Shown: positions 19,309 to 41,546 of the stretch, piece after piece | Layout: every line of letters begins with the position of its first letter | How positions within the stretch are numbered: position 1 is the stretch's first letter | Assembly (NCBI RefSeq): GCF_028736035.1 | Contig: NZ_CP117866.1 | Location: forward strand, 11,139,001 to 11,203,000 | Direction of reading: 5' to 3' | Source: Streptomyces sp. T12 | GTDB lineage: Bacteria; Actinomycetota; Actinomycetes; Streptomycetales; Streptomycetaceae | Length of the DNA stretch: 64,000 bases | Notes under the pieces: model-generated | Seen by the model: only the letters and a program-made list of their open reading frames with translations | What the model was told of the DNA's origin: nothing | Database searches by the model: none | Position numbers and translations under genes: made by a program

Positions 19309-20559
19309 TCAGGCCCGCAACCGCACCGGTATCTCCTGCCAGCCGAACGCGATGAACGACGGCACCTGGCGCAACTCGTCCTCACCGACGGCAAGTCGCA
19401 GGTCCGGGAAGCGGTCGAAGAGCGCGGGCAACGCCGTCAGGGCCTCCACGCGAGCGAGCGGGGCGCCGACGCACCGGTGCACCCCGATCCCGAACGCCAG
19501 ATGGTCGTCGGCGCCGCGCGCCGCGTCGAAGCTGTTCGCGTCCGGCCCGTAGTGCACGGGATCCAGCCCCGCCGCGGCGTACGTCGTGATGATCGCGTCC
19601 CCGGCCGCGATGGTCACGTCCCCGACCTTGATGTCGCTGACGGCGAACCGCAGGGGGAGTGACGCGATCGACGGGTGCACCCGCAGCGTCTCGTCGATCA
19701 CCGCGTCCCAGCCGATCTCGCCGGACCGTACGGCGGCCAGCTGCTCGGGGTGGGTCAGCAGGGCGACGACCGCGTTGCCGATGAGATTGACGGTCGTCTC
19801 GAAACCGGCGCCGATCACCAGCAGCAGCGTGTACAGCAACTCCTCGTTGCTGAGCCGGTCGCCGTCCTCGTCGCGCACCCGGATCAGCTCGGTCGTCAGA
19901 TCGTCCCCGGGCTGCTCGCTGCGGTGGGCGATCAGCGCCCCCAGCACCGTACCGATCTGCTGCTGCACGAACGCGGCGTGCTCCGGACTGGGGTCGGAGG
20001 TGTCCATGATGGCCGCGATGAGCTTTGCGGTGTCCTCCCGCAACTCCTCGGGCACACCGAACAGTTCGCAGATCATCCGCATGGGGAGGGGATGGGCGAG
20101 TCCGGCCTTCAGATCGACCACCGCGCCGCCCTCGCCGAGCGCAACGGGCGCGTCGAGCGCGTCGAGCAACTCCGTGGTGATCGCCTCCACCCGCGGCCGC
20201 ATCATCTCCGTACGCCGCTGTGTGAAGCTCGGCGCGACCAGCTTGCGCAGTCGCGTGTGGTCGGCGCCGTACGTGGAGAGCATGTTGACCACGCCGACCC
20301 AGCCCAGGATCCAGCCCCAGGAGGGGTGTTCGGCTATCTCGGGCCACAGCCTCCAGTGCTGTCGCGGGTCCTTGCTGACCTGCGGGTCGAGAATGAGCTC
20401 CTTGAGGGTGTCGTAGCCCGTGGGTGCCCATGCGGGGATGCCGCCAGGCAGCTCTACGGGCACGATCGGGCCGAGGGCGCGCAGCCGGGCGCTCTCGCCG
20501 GGGATGTCGGCACCGAACGGGTCGATGGCGATGCGGTCGATGCGGTCGGACACGGTCAC
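19309..20559 (-). CDS. Conservon-associated cytochrome P450 (canonical)
   Basis: 416 residues from GTG 20559. An AGGAG lies eight bases upstream inside the preceding gene, and the GTGA overlaps that gene's stop. All P450 signatures are present: I-helix AGFETT at 251-256, ExxR as ETLR at 290-293, and heme loop FGIGVHRCVGAP with Cys363. It is the last gene of the cvn operon, the position held by one of the P450s of Streptomyces coelicolor conservons 9-13. Substrate and electron partners are not encoded here. The tight coupling to the other P450 suggests they work together or pass on one signal. Confidence 0.92.
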   Translation of the reverse strand: MTVSDRIDRIAIDPFGADIPGESARLRALGPIVPVELPGGIPAWAPTGYDTLKELILDPQVSKDPRQHWRLWPEIAEHPSWGWILGWVGVVNMLSTYGADHTRLRKLVAPSFTQRRTEMMRPRVEAITTELLDALDAPVALGEGGAVVDLKAGLAHPLPMRMICELFGVPEELREDTAKLIAAIMDTSDPSPEHAAFVQQQIGTVLGALIAHRSEQPGDDLTTELIRVRDEDGDRLSNEELLYTLLLVIGAGFETTVNLIGNAVVALLTHPEQLAAVRSGEIGWDAVIDETLRVHPSIASLPLRFAVSDIKVGDVTIAAGDAIITTYAAAGLDPVHYGPDANSFDAARGADDHLAFGIGVHRCVGAPLARVEALTALPALFDRFPDLRLAVGEDELRQVPSFIAFGWQEIPVRLRA

Positions 20560-21794
20560 GACGGAACTCCTGGCTGGTCGGGGGAGCGAGGGCTGAACCG
20601 GACGGGCAGGGAGGTCAGGGAGCGGTGGAAGGGGCCGGGCCGCCAGGTCAGGCGCTCGCGGGGCAGGGCCGGCTCCAGGTCGGGAAGCCACTGGGTGAGC
20701 CGTTCGATCGCCTCGGTGGCGATGAGCAGCGTGTGCTGTCGGACCGGGCAGGCGTGCGGGCCCGCCGACCAGGACAGGTGCGAGGCGTCCTTGGGGTGGC
20801 GGCCGCTGGTGATCTCCCGCTCCGCGAAGTGCGCGAGCGCCCCGTAGGAGACGACCACCGGCACCGCGGCCCTGATCCACGTGCCGTGGAAGGACACCGG
20901 GCTGCGGGCGTAGTGGATGCCGTAGTTGGCCAGGGGTGTCTCGTGATGCAGCACCTCCACCACGGCGTCCATGACCGGGCGGGCCCCGCTGGTGAGCGTG
21001 GAGTAGTAGAGCGGGTTGCCGAGGATGCGGGACAGCGCGTTCGACACCAGGTTGGCCGTCGGCTCGTGCCCGGCGCCGAGCGTGAGGAACACCTGCCAGG
21101 TGACCTCCTCGGGCGTCAGCCCCGCCGGGTGGTCCAGCAGCCGGCTCGGCAGGTCGTCGCCGCGCCGCTCGGCCTTGGCCGCGATCAGCTCCAGCACGTA
21201 GCCGCCGAACTCCGCCTCGCCCTCGGCCGCTTCGGCGCCGCCCTCCATCATCTTGCCCAGCGCCCCGTCGAGCCTCTCGCTCTGGCTGTCCGGCAGCCCG
21301 AAGAGGTTGTTGAAGACCAGCGCCATCAGCGGCCGCGCGAACTCGCCCACCAGATCGGCCTCGCCCTTCGGCCCGAACCGGCCCACCAGCACCCGCACCG
21401 CCCGGTGCACCCGCGCCCGCAGGTCGTGCGGCTCGATGAGGTCGAAGGTGTCGATCAGCGAGGTGCGGTACCGGGCATGGGCGGCGCCGTCGGCGAACAG
21501 CGTGTTGGGCCGCCAGCGCATCATGCCCAGGATCGGCGAGTCGTCGGCGACCGTGGACTCCCACGGCCGCGGGTCGTGCGAGAACGTGTCCGTGTCGTGC
21601 AGCAGATCCAGTGCCGCCCGCCGGTCGGTGACGACGTACGCCGGCACGCCCGGCGCCAACTCCGCCCAGCCGAGCGGGCCCTGGGCGCGCAGCGCCTCGT
21701 AGTAGCGGTACGGATCCAGCGCGAAGCCGTCCTCCCACAGGCGCACGGGTGCCGCGCGGGAGAAGGCCTGCCGGTCGGGGGAGTGGGTGGTCAC
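20556..21794 (-). CDS. Conservon-associated cytochrome P450 without ExxR
   Basis: 412 residues, joined by ATGA overlaps to cvnD upstream and the second P450 downstream. The I-helix reads AGHEPT (241-246). The K-helix position reads E280-V-L-H283, so the near-invariant ExxR arginine is missing. The heme loop is SWSAGPHACP with Cys349, and the usual Phe is replaced by Trp. Loss of ExxR is known in the CYP157 family of streptomycetes. The protein may bind heme but be an atypical catalyst or a ligand sensor for the conservon GTPase system. Confidence 0.9.
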   Translation of the reverse strand: MTTHSPDRQAFSRAAPVRLWEDGFALDPYRYYEALRAQGPLGWAELAPGVPAYVVTDRRAALDLLHDTDTFSHDPRPWESTVADDSPILGMMRWRPNTLFADGAAHARYRTSLIDTFDLIEPHDLRARVHRAVRVLVGRFGPKGEADLVGEFARPLMALVFNNLFGLPDSQSERLDGALGKMMEGGAEAAEGEAEFGGYVLELIAAKAERRGDDLPSRLLDHPAGLTPEEVTWQVFLTLGAGHEPTANLVSNALSRILGNPLYYSTLTSGARPVMDAVVEVLHHETPLANYGIHYARSPVSFHGTWIRAAVPVVVSYGALAHFAEREITSGRHPKDASHLSWSAGPHACPVRQHTLLIATEAIERLTQWLPDLEPALPRERLTWRPGPFHRSLTSLPVRFSPRSPDQPGVPS

Positions 21795-22441
21795 CGGTCC
21801 TCCGGAGCGTGACGGTCGATCAGGTGCTGGACCAGCGCGAGCAGCGCGTCGACGGACGAATCCGCATCCCGCGCGTCACACGTCAACATCGGCGTGTCCG
21901 CGTCCAGGTCCAGGGCGGCGCGCAGCTGTTCCTCGGTGTAGTGGCGCGGCGCGTCCGGAAAGGCGTTGAAGGCGACGGCGTACGGCAGCCCGGACTCCTC
22001 CACCAGCCCCAGCACGTCGAACGACGCGTCGATCCGACGGCTGTCGACCAGGACCAGGGCGCCCAGCGCGCCGTAGGCGATGTCGTCCCACAGCGCCCGG
22101 AACCGCTCCTGCCCGGGCGTGCCGAACAGATACAGCACGACCCCGCCCGGCAGGCTGATCCGGCCGAAGTCGACGGCGACGGTGGTGGTCGACTTGTCCC
22201 GCACCCCGGCGAGATCGTCCACCTGCGCGGACGCCTCGCTGAGCGGCTCCTCGGTGTGCAGGGGACGGATCTCGGAGACGGAGTCGATCAGGGTCGTCTT
22301 GCCCACGCCGAAGGGACCGGCGACCAGGATCTTGACCAGGTCGAGGGCGGTGTCGGGCAGGTGGATGCTGCCGTCCGCGTCAGGGGTCGCACCAACTGCC
22401 TTGGTGGTGCGGCTAGTTGTGCTTGAGGGCGCGAAGGCCAT
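21791..22441 (-). CDS. cvnD: Conservon GTP-binding protein CvnD
   Basis: 216 residues. The P-loop is GPFGVGKTT (42-50), followed by a switch-like TTTVAVDFGRISL strand, the Walker-B/G3-like FGTPGQERFRALW and a YAVAFNAFPDA segment near the G4 position. CvnD proteins are small GTPases of the MglA-like type working with CvnA-C at the membrane, rather like a eukaryotic G-protein switch. The start overlaps the end of cvnC by 29 bp, and the stop overlaps the P450 start by 4 bp. Confidence 0.9.
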   Translation of the reverse strand: MAFAPSSTTSRTTKAVGATPDADGSIHLPDTALDLVKILVAGPFGVGKTTLIDSVSEIRPLHTEEPLSEASAQVDDLAGVRDKSTTTVAVDFGRISLPGGVVLYLFGTPGQERFRALWDDIAYGALGALVLVDSRRIDASFDVLGLVEESGLPYAVAFNAFPDAPRHYTEEQLRAALDLDADTPMLTCDARDADSSVDALLALVQHLIDRHAPEDR

Positions 22442-22775
22442 CGGCCACTCTCTTCAGCAGGTCGGGGTCGAAGCGTCCGGCGGGCGGGATCGGCGCACGG
22501 GCCAGCACCAGGTCGCGGTCGATGAGTTCGGCCGCCAGGACACGCACCGCGGACACCGGCAACCGCAGCAGCGCAGCGGCCTCCACCACCGTCAGCGAAC
22601 CGTCGTCCAGGGCGTCCAGCAGGGCGAGTTGGGCGGCGGGCAGACCGGCGGGGGCGGGCGTTCCGGCGCCGGTGAGCACCGACAGCCGCTCCAGGTGGGG
22701 CCGGCTGGGCCGGGCCACGCCGCCGGTCGACAGATACGCGGGAACCAGGGGGCGGCCGCCTCGGCGGCCGGTCAT
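22413..22775 (-). CDS. cvnC: Conservon protein CvnC (DUF742)
   Basis: 120 residues, the family's usual length, from ATG 22775, which overlaps the cvnB stop. It has the DUF742 pattern: VPAYLSTGGVARPSR, then HLERLSVLTGAG, then a winged-helix-like stretch (LTVVEAAALLRLPVSAVRVLAAELIDR) and a PPAGRFDPDLLKRVADGLRAL tail. DUF742 proteins act with the roadblock protein and GTPase in conservons; the tail probably contacts CvnD. A long extension of the frame upstream to 23786 is an artefact. Confidence 0.9.
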   Translation of the reverse strand: MTGRRGGRPLVPAYLSTGGVARPSRPHLERLSVLTGAGTPAPAGLPAAQLALLDALDDGSLTVVEAAALLRLPVSAVRVLAAELIDRDLVLARAPIPPAGRFDPDLLKRVADGLRALKHN

Positions 22776-23194
22776 GCCGGAGCGCCGCCGTCGGCACCTC
22801 GGGGCGCGGCGGCCATCGCCTTCTCGCCCAGCCGGGCCACCTGCGAGTGCACCCGGTGCGCGAGCAGATCCAGACGCACCTCCTCGTCCCCGTACGCGGC
22901 CACGCACGTGCCGTGGTCCGTCGGCACGATCAGCACGTAACCGTGGTCCGACTCGATGACGACCTGCCGCACCTCGGCCCGCTCCCGGTCGGCGAACGCG
23001 GCCGCCGCGGTACGGCAGGCTCCCTGCACGGTGCTGGTGATCGCGGCCACCCGCTCGGCCGAGGGCCGCGTGAGCGCGTCCGTGTACCCGGTCACCATTC
23101 CGTCCCGCGTGAGCAGCACGGCGGCCACCACATGCGGCACCTGCAGGATCGGTTCGAGCACCCACGCCGTGTCTCCCGCATCGCGGCTGGTCAT
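22772..23194 (-). CDS. cvnB: Conservon roadblock/LC7 protein CvnB
   Basis: 140 residues, one roadblock/LC7 domain: VPHVVAAVLLTRDGMVTGYTD, then SAERVAAITSTVQGACR, then VVIESDHGYVLIVPT. Roadblock proteins regulate small Ras-like GTPases such as MglA; here the partner is CvnD. The start overlaps the cvnA stop by 4 bp (ATGA) and the stop overlaps cvnC, indicating translational coupling and fixed stoichiometry. Confidence 0.92.
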   Translation of the reverse strand: MTSRDAGDTAWVLEPILQVPHVVAAVLLTRDGMVTGYTDALTRPSAERVAAITSTVQGACRTAAAAFADRERAEVRQVVIESDHGYVLIVPTDHGTCVAAYGDEEVRLDLLAHRVHSQVARLGEKAMAAAPRGADGGAPA

Positions 23195-24735
23195 CGAGCC
23201 GTTCCCCCTTCATGGTCGGTCTGATCGGTGTCGTTCGCCGCGGCTTCGGCGCGCTGTGGCGCCGCGTGCGCGGCTTCCGGTACGGCGGTGGAGGCGCCGC
23301 CGGTGCTCTCGTCGGCCGCGGACCGCGCGGCGGCGGTACCGGCCTGCAGCGCACCCAGCGCGGCGGCGGCCCGCTCCGGGCGGCGCACCGCGGGCCGCGG
23401 CGCGGGCACGTCACTCGCCGCGGCGGCCGGCGTCGTACGGCGTCGGCGCTGCGGCAGACCACCGGAGTCCCGCGGAGCGTGATGCCCGGATACGGCGCCG
23501 GAGGTGTCGTCGTCGTGCTCGGCCCCGTATCCGTGCGAGGTGCTGGACGCCTCACCTCGGGAGACGGCGGACGTCTCGCCTGAGGGGCCGTCGGACGTCT
23601 TGTCCGGGGAGCCGCCGGATGCCTCGTCCCGTGAGTCGACGGCGTCCTCGTCCCGGGCGGCCGGGCGGGTGGAGCGCGGCGCGCTCGCCGCGGGCGGTCG
23701 CTCGTCGGGGTCGATACGGCTGAGCAGATGGCTGTCGACCCGCAGTACCGCCCGCACCCCGCCGTACGGCGACGGCGACGACACATCCACGCTCAGGTCG
23801 AACTGCCGGGTCAGCTGCCCGATCGCGGCGAGCCCCATGCGCGGCGGATCGCCGAGCTCGGTGAGGAGAATCGGCTCGGAACCCGCCACCAACCGCTGCG
23901 CGCGGGCGCGTTCGTCCTGGGTCATGCCCAGACCCGCGTCGTCGACCGTGACGCAGGCGCCGTGATGCACGTGCTCCAGGTTGACCACGACATCCGTGTC
24001 GGGTGCGGAGTGCCGCAGGGCGTTGTCGAGGAGTTCGGCGACGATGATCGCGACCGGCTCGACGGCGTGCGACACGAGCCCGGTCCCCGCCGCCAGGTGA
24101 TTGTGGACCCGGACCCGGTGGTAGCCCGCGAGCCGGGCCTGACCGCCGGTCACCGCGTCCACCAGATGCGACTCCTCGCGGGCCAGCCCGACCCAGGCCC
24201 CGCACACCACGGCGGCGACCTGCGCCCGCCGCAGCGACTGCTCGTTCTCGTGGTCGAGCTGGAACAGGGTCTGCGTCAACTCCGGGTCGTCGTACTTCTG
24301 TTGGAGCCCGCGCAACGAGTCCTGCAGCCGGTACAGTCCCGCCTGGATCTCGCGCGTCGCCCCGCGCATACCGGCCTGTGCGGCCGCGTCGATCCGGGTG
24401 TGCTGCGCGGCCAGCTCGGTGTGCAGCCCGGCGAGCACATGCTCCAGCGCGAGGCCCAGTGGTGCCCTCGCCGTCTGCGGATGCAGCGGACCCGGCACGG
24501 CGAGGTGGGGATGCGCCAGCTGCCGGGCGGCGGCCGGGACGCGCTGCGTCGCAAGATGCTCGACCTCGGCCGTGAACGCCTCCAGCGCTCCTTCGAGTTG
24601 GCGGCGCAACGCGTCGATCTCGGCACGCTGCCTGGCCTGTTGCCGCTGTGCGCGCAGCAGCCCGCCGCCCAGGGCGAGTGCGGACAGCATGCCGACGGCG
24701 AGGCCGCCGGTCGCCAGGTCCGGTATTTCGATCAT
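23191..24735 (-). CDS. cvnA: Conservon sensor histidine kinase-like CvnA
   Basis: 514 residues from ATG 24735 (GGGA about nine bases upstream). One N-terminal membrane helix (GGLAVGMLSALALGGGLL), a charged coiled-coil (RAQRQQARQRAEIDALRRQL), a helical middle region, then a HATPase_c domain with N-box ELLDNALRHSAPDT and G1 DDAGLGM. The C-terminal ~170 residues are acidic, Ser/Pro-rich and disordered, ending in a basic QRRRRT segment. It heads the operon and probably detects an extracellular or membrane signal relayed to CvnB-D; no response regulator is nearby. The 293-bp gap before it holds the divergent promoter region with the 78-residue gene. Confidence 0.9.
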   Translation of the reverse strand: MIEIPDLATGGLAVGMLSALALGGGLLRAQRQQARQRAEIDALRRQLEGALEAFTAEVEHLATQRVPAAARQLAHPHLAVPGPLHPQTARAPLGLALEHVLAGLHTELAAQHTRIDAAAQAGMRGATREIQAGLYRLQDSLRGLQQKYDDPELTQTLFQLDHENEQSLRRAQVAAVVCGAWVGLAREESHLVDAVTGGQARLAGYHRVRVHNHLAAGTGLVSHAVEPVAIIVAELLDNALRHSAPDTDVVVNLEHVHHGACVTVDDAGLGMTQDERARAQRLVAGSEPILLTELGDPPRMGLAAIGQLTRQFDLSVDVSSPSPYGGVRAVLRVDSHLLSRIDPDERPPAASAPRSTRPAARDEDAVDSRDEASGGSPDKTSDGPSGETSAVSRGEASSTSHGYGAEHDDDTSGAVSGHHAPRDSGGLPQRRRRTTPAAAASDVPAPRPAVRRPERAAAALGALQAGTAAARSAADESTGGASTAVPEAAHAAPQRAEAAANDTDQTDHEGGTAR

Positions 24736-25028
24736 CGAGTCGGTTCCCAGGAGGTCGGTTCGGGGGCAGTGGGCAGGGCTGGTTCCGAGGCCTTGCGGCG
24801 AGGCGCTCGGAGCACAGTACACACCGTCATCGACCGATCTCGCACGGTCGACGGACACTTCGCTTCGAAAGTGCCGGGGCTCTGCTCACTTCTGCGTCGA
24901 CTGTCTGAATTGCCGTACAACATGGGGGAGTTGGGGTGGATGCCCGCCTCCAGAGGTGTCGCGTGTGTGCCCGTTCGGGCGGCGGGTACTCGGCGAGGCC
25001 AGGAACGGCAACGCCGGAGGAGGCCAGA

Positions 25029-25265
25029 ATGACCAGCGGCGTGGAAACCGGCCGTGTGACCGGTACGCAGGACAAGGACTACAACCTGATCTGGTACGTG
25101 GAGGCGTGTCTGAGCAACGCGCTGCGGCTGGAGACCTACATCGAGGACGCGGAGCGCGGCAAGGACGCCGAGGTGGCCGACCTGTTCCGCAAGGCCCAGG
25201 CGGACAGTCGCAAGGGTGCTGAACTGGGCAAGACGCTTCTGAGCAGGCGGCTGAACGGCGGCTGA
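25029..25265 (+). CDS. Small hypothetical protein, 78 residues
   Basis: Start ATG 25029 with an excellent GGAGGAGG ribosome-binding site. Mostly helical and charged: NLIWYVEACLSNALRLETYI then EDAERGKDAEVADLFRKAQ, ending in LGKTLLSRRLNGG. No signal or membrane segment. I do not recognise a named domain, though similar small proteins seem common in streptomycetes. It is divergent from the conservon and separated from the acyl ligase gene by a terminator, so it is probably monocistronic. Its final codons and stop lie in the first copy of a 16-bp tandem repeat. Confidence 0.75.
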   Translation: MTSGVETGRVTGTQDKDYNLIWYVEACLSNALRLETYIEDAERGKDAEVADLFRKAQADSRKGAELGKTLLSRRLNGG

Positions 25266-25314
25266 TCTGAACGGCGGCTGATCTGAACGGCGGTGGATCT
25301 GAACGGCGGCTGAC
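25251..25314 (+). repeat. 16-bp tandem repeat, 4 copies, across a stop codon
   Basis: Units begin CTGAACGGCGGCTGAT. Copies 1 and 2 are identical, copy 3 has two changes and copy 4 one. The TGA of the 78-residue gene (25263-25265) lies in copy 1. A unit length of 16 means loss of a stop would read into other frames. Confidence 0.9.
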
Positions 25315-25348
25315 CAAGCCCGCCCGTAGGGCCAAGCCCTCCCGCAGG

Positions 25349-25384
25349 GCCCGGACACTGACGGAGCGAAGGTGTCCGGGCTTT
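25349..25384 (+). terminator. Rho-independent-like terminator
   Basis: A perfect 10-bp stem (GCCCGGACAC with GTGTCCGGGC) around a 13-base loop, followed by TTTCG. It isolates the lipid/polyketide cluster from the 78-residue gene. Confidence 0.8.
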
Positions 25385-25464
25385 CGTCTGCGCAGGGCGA
25401 GGTGGTGGACGCGTGGAGGTCCGTCACTTCTTCAACTACCTGTTGGACACATAGGGTTTACTTT

Positions 25465-25519
25465 CGTTCGGCCCGTCGCACCGAACGGGCTTGCTAAGGT
25501 GCTACTCGTCGGTAGCAAG
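25465..25519. promoter_or_regulatory. Two inverted repeats upstream of the acyl-AMP ligase
   Basis: CGTTCGG and CCGAACG flank nine bases (25465-25487). Immediately after, CTTGCTA and TAGCAAG flank 16 bases (25490-25519). Both are candidate operators for the cluster. No regulator gene is adjacent, so the binder is unknown. Confidence 0.4.
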
Positions 25520-25691
25520 TCGTATGGGGGGCGCGAGGGGTAGGCGGACCGCGCCACAGCTCCTCGGCGGGTCGTCGAGACGGAAGGTCTGGCAAGGGGG
25601 CCGGGCCGACCGAGGCGTCTGCGCGTTGTCATCACGCGCCCCTCGAACTCCAGTTCCTCGCCCACTGATCCAGACAGGTGTGACTCGCCAC

Positions 25692-27467
25692 ATGGTTCGT
25701 TCCCTGGTCGATCTGCTGACCACGCACGCCTCGCACCATCCCGACCGAACCGCCTACCGCTACCTCGTCACCGGTGACTGCGACGGCGAGATCCAGGAGA
25801 TCTCGTACGGCCGTCTCGCCGAACGGGCCCGGGCCGTCGCGGCCTGGCTGCAGGAGCGTGGACTGACCGGCAGTCGCGCCATGCTGCTCTACCCGCCCGG
25901 CCCGGAGTTCATCTGCGGCTATCTCGGCTGCCTCGCGGCCGGTGTCGTCGCCGTACCGGGTGTCCCGCCGCAAGGCCGCGCGCAGAACCACCGTGCCCTG
26001 ACCCGGATGAAGCGGCTCATCGCCGACGCCGACGCCAAGGTGATCCTGGGCGGCCGCGAGGTGATCACGGCCCTGTCCGGCATGGTGGAGCACCTGCCCG
26101 ACCTGGCCGACATCACCCTCGTCGTCACCGAGGACATCCCCGACGAGGCGGCCGCCTCCTGGCGCGAGCCGGACCTCACCGCCGACTCGGTGGCCTTCCT
26201 CCAGTACACCTCCGGCTCCACCTCCGCCCCGCGCGGCGTGATGGTCACCCACGGAAACCTGCTGGACAACGAGCGGGTCATCACCGAGCGCATGGGCCAC
26301 ACGCCGGACGTCATCGCGCAGTACGGCCACGAGATGTTCGTCAGCTGGCTGCCCGTGTACCACGACATGGGTCTCATAGGCCCCGTCCTCAACACGGTCT
26401 ACCTGGGCGTGACCGCCACCCTCTTCTCCCCGCTGCACTTCCTCCAGCAGCCCCGACGCTGGCTGACCGCGATCGACCGCTACCGCCCGCACACGAGCGG
26501 CGGCCCCAACTTCGCCTACGAGCTCTGCCTCAAGCACGCCGGTCCCGAACTCCTCGACGGCCTCGACCTCAGCAGCTGGAAGGTCGCCTTCAACGGCGCC
26601 GAACCGGTCCGCGCCGCCACCCTGCGACGCTTCACCGACACCTTCGCCCCGGCCGGCTTCCGCCGCGAGGCCCTCTACCCCTGCTACGGCCTGGCCGAGG
26701 CCACCCTGATGGTCACCGGCAGCACGGTCACCACCCCGCCCACCCTGCTCCGGGCCTCCGAAACGGGCCCGCACGCCGGCCAGGCCGACGCTGCGGCCGT
26801 CAGCTCCGGACGCCCCGGCCCCGACGTCACCGTCGCCATCGCCGACCCCGAACGGCACGAGGAACTGCCCGAGGGCGAGGTCGGCGAGATCTGGGTGCGC
26901 GGCGCGAGCGTCGCCAAGGGCTACTGGCGCAACGCCCTCGCCACCCGCGAGACCTTCCGCGCCACCCTGACCGGCCACGAAGGCCGCTTCCTGCGCACCG
27001 GCGACCTCGGATTCCTGCGCGACGGCGAGCTGTTCGTCACCGGCCGCCTCAAGGACCTCATCGTCATCGACGGACGCAACCACTACCCGCAGGACCTGGA
27101 GCTGACCGCCGAGATGGCCCACCCGGCCCTGCGGCCCGGCTGCACCGCCGCGTTTTCTGTCGACGGGGGAGACGCGGGAAGCGGGTCAGACGTGAGCTCG
27201 TTCAACGGGTCGGAGGTGAGCTCGTTCGGCGAACAGCCCGTCATCGTCGCCGAGATCGCCCCTGACGCGGCGGGCGAGGCGGAGAAGATCATCGACGTCG
27301 TGCGCAGTGCGATCGGCGACGCCCACGGTCTGGCGGTGCGTGACGTCGTCCTGGTCCGGCCCGGCACCATCCCCAAGACGTCCAGCGGCAAGATCCAGCG
27401 CCATGCCTCCCGGGCGGCCTACCTGGACGGCGTCCTCGCCGTGATCGACGCGCCCGCCCTGAGCTGA
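25692..27467 (+). CDS. Fatty acyl-AMP ligase (FAAL)
   Basis: 591 residues from ATG 25692. ANL-superfamily motifs: YTSGSTSAPRGVMVTHGN (ATP loop), SWLPVYHDMGLIG, CYGLAEATLMVTG, RTGDLGFLRDGELFVTGRLK and the terminal Lys in KTSSGKIQRHAS. The SWLPxYHDMGLIG signature and overall fit to mycobacterial FadD32/FadD26-type enzymes point to a FAAL, which makes acyl-AMP and passes the acyl chain to an ACP rather than to CoA. The C-terminal subdomain has an odd insertion with a near-repeat (SDVSSFNGSEVSSFGE). It lies 64 bp before the synthase gene, whose first domain is an ACP, the likely acceptor. Confidence 0.9.
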   Translation: MVRSLVDLLTTHASHHPDRTAYRYLVTGDCDGEIQEISYGRLAERARAVAAWLQERGLTGSRAMLLYPPGPEFICGYLGCLAAGVVAVPGVPPQGRAQNHRALTRMKRLIADADAKVILGGREVITALSGMVEHLPDLADITLVVTEDIPDEAAASWREPDLTADSVAFLQYTSGSTSAPRGVMVTHGNLLDNERVITERMGHTPDVIAQYGHEMFVSWLPVYHDMGLIGPVLNTVYLGVTATLFSPLHFLQQPRRWLTAIDRYRPHTSGGPNFAYELCLKHAGPELLDGLDLSSWKVAFNGAEPVRAATLRRFTDTFAPAGFRREALYPCYGLAEATLMVTGSTVTTPPTLLRASETGPHAGQADAAAVSSGRPGPDVTVAIADPERHEELPEGEVGEIWVRGASVAKGYWRNALATRETFRATLTGHEGRFLRTGDLGFLRDGELFVTGRLKDLIVIDGRNHYPQDLELTAEMAHPALRPGCTAAFSVDGGDAGSGSDVSSFNGSEVSSFGEQPVIVAEIAPDAAGEAEKIIDVVRSAIGDAHGLAVRDVVLVRPGTIPKTSSGKIQRHASRAAYLDGVLAVIDAPALS

Positions 27468-27531
27468 CACCGCCCGGTTCACCGTCGTACGGCGATCTCC
27501 CTTGCCCGAATCCATGAGGACACCTGTCTAC

Positions 27532-41475
<13,944 letters not shown>

Positions 41476-41480
41476 CGGCG

Positions 41481-41517
41481 CCGGGCAGCAGCGATGAAGC
41501 CGGGCAGCAGCGATGAA
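41481..41517 (+). repeat. Tandem duplication between PKS and ACP-reductase genes
   Basis: Two adjacent copies of CCGGGCAGCAGCGATGAA, starting at 41481 and 41500, fill half of the 71-bp gap between the two genes. They push the reductase start away from the PKS stop and may alter translational coupling. Confidence 0.85.
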
Positions 41518-41546
41518 AGAGCAGGGCAACACCGTGAAGGGCTCTC

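Larger units (their letters stand above)
25266..25691. other. 426-bp intergenic region before the lipid cluster
   Basis: It contains the rest of the 16-bp repeat, a strong terminator (25349-25384), and two inverted repeats at 25465-25487 and 25490-25519, then the leader of the acyl-AMP ligase gene. A lower-GC patch (25440-25465, with TAGGGT) may hold the cluster promoter. No gene was found. Confidence 0.6.

Noticed and set aside
22776..23786. Long extension of the cvnC frame
   Set aside because: Covers cvnB and cvnA in another frame; DUF742 proteins are about 120 residues, as found here.
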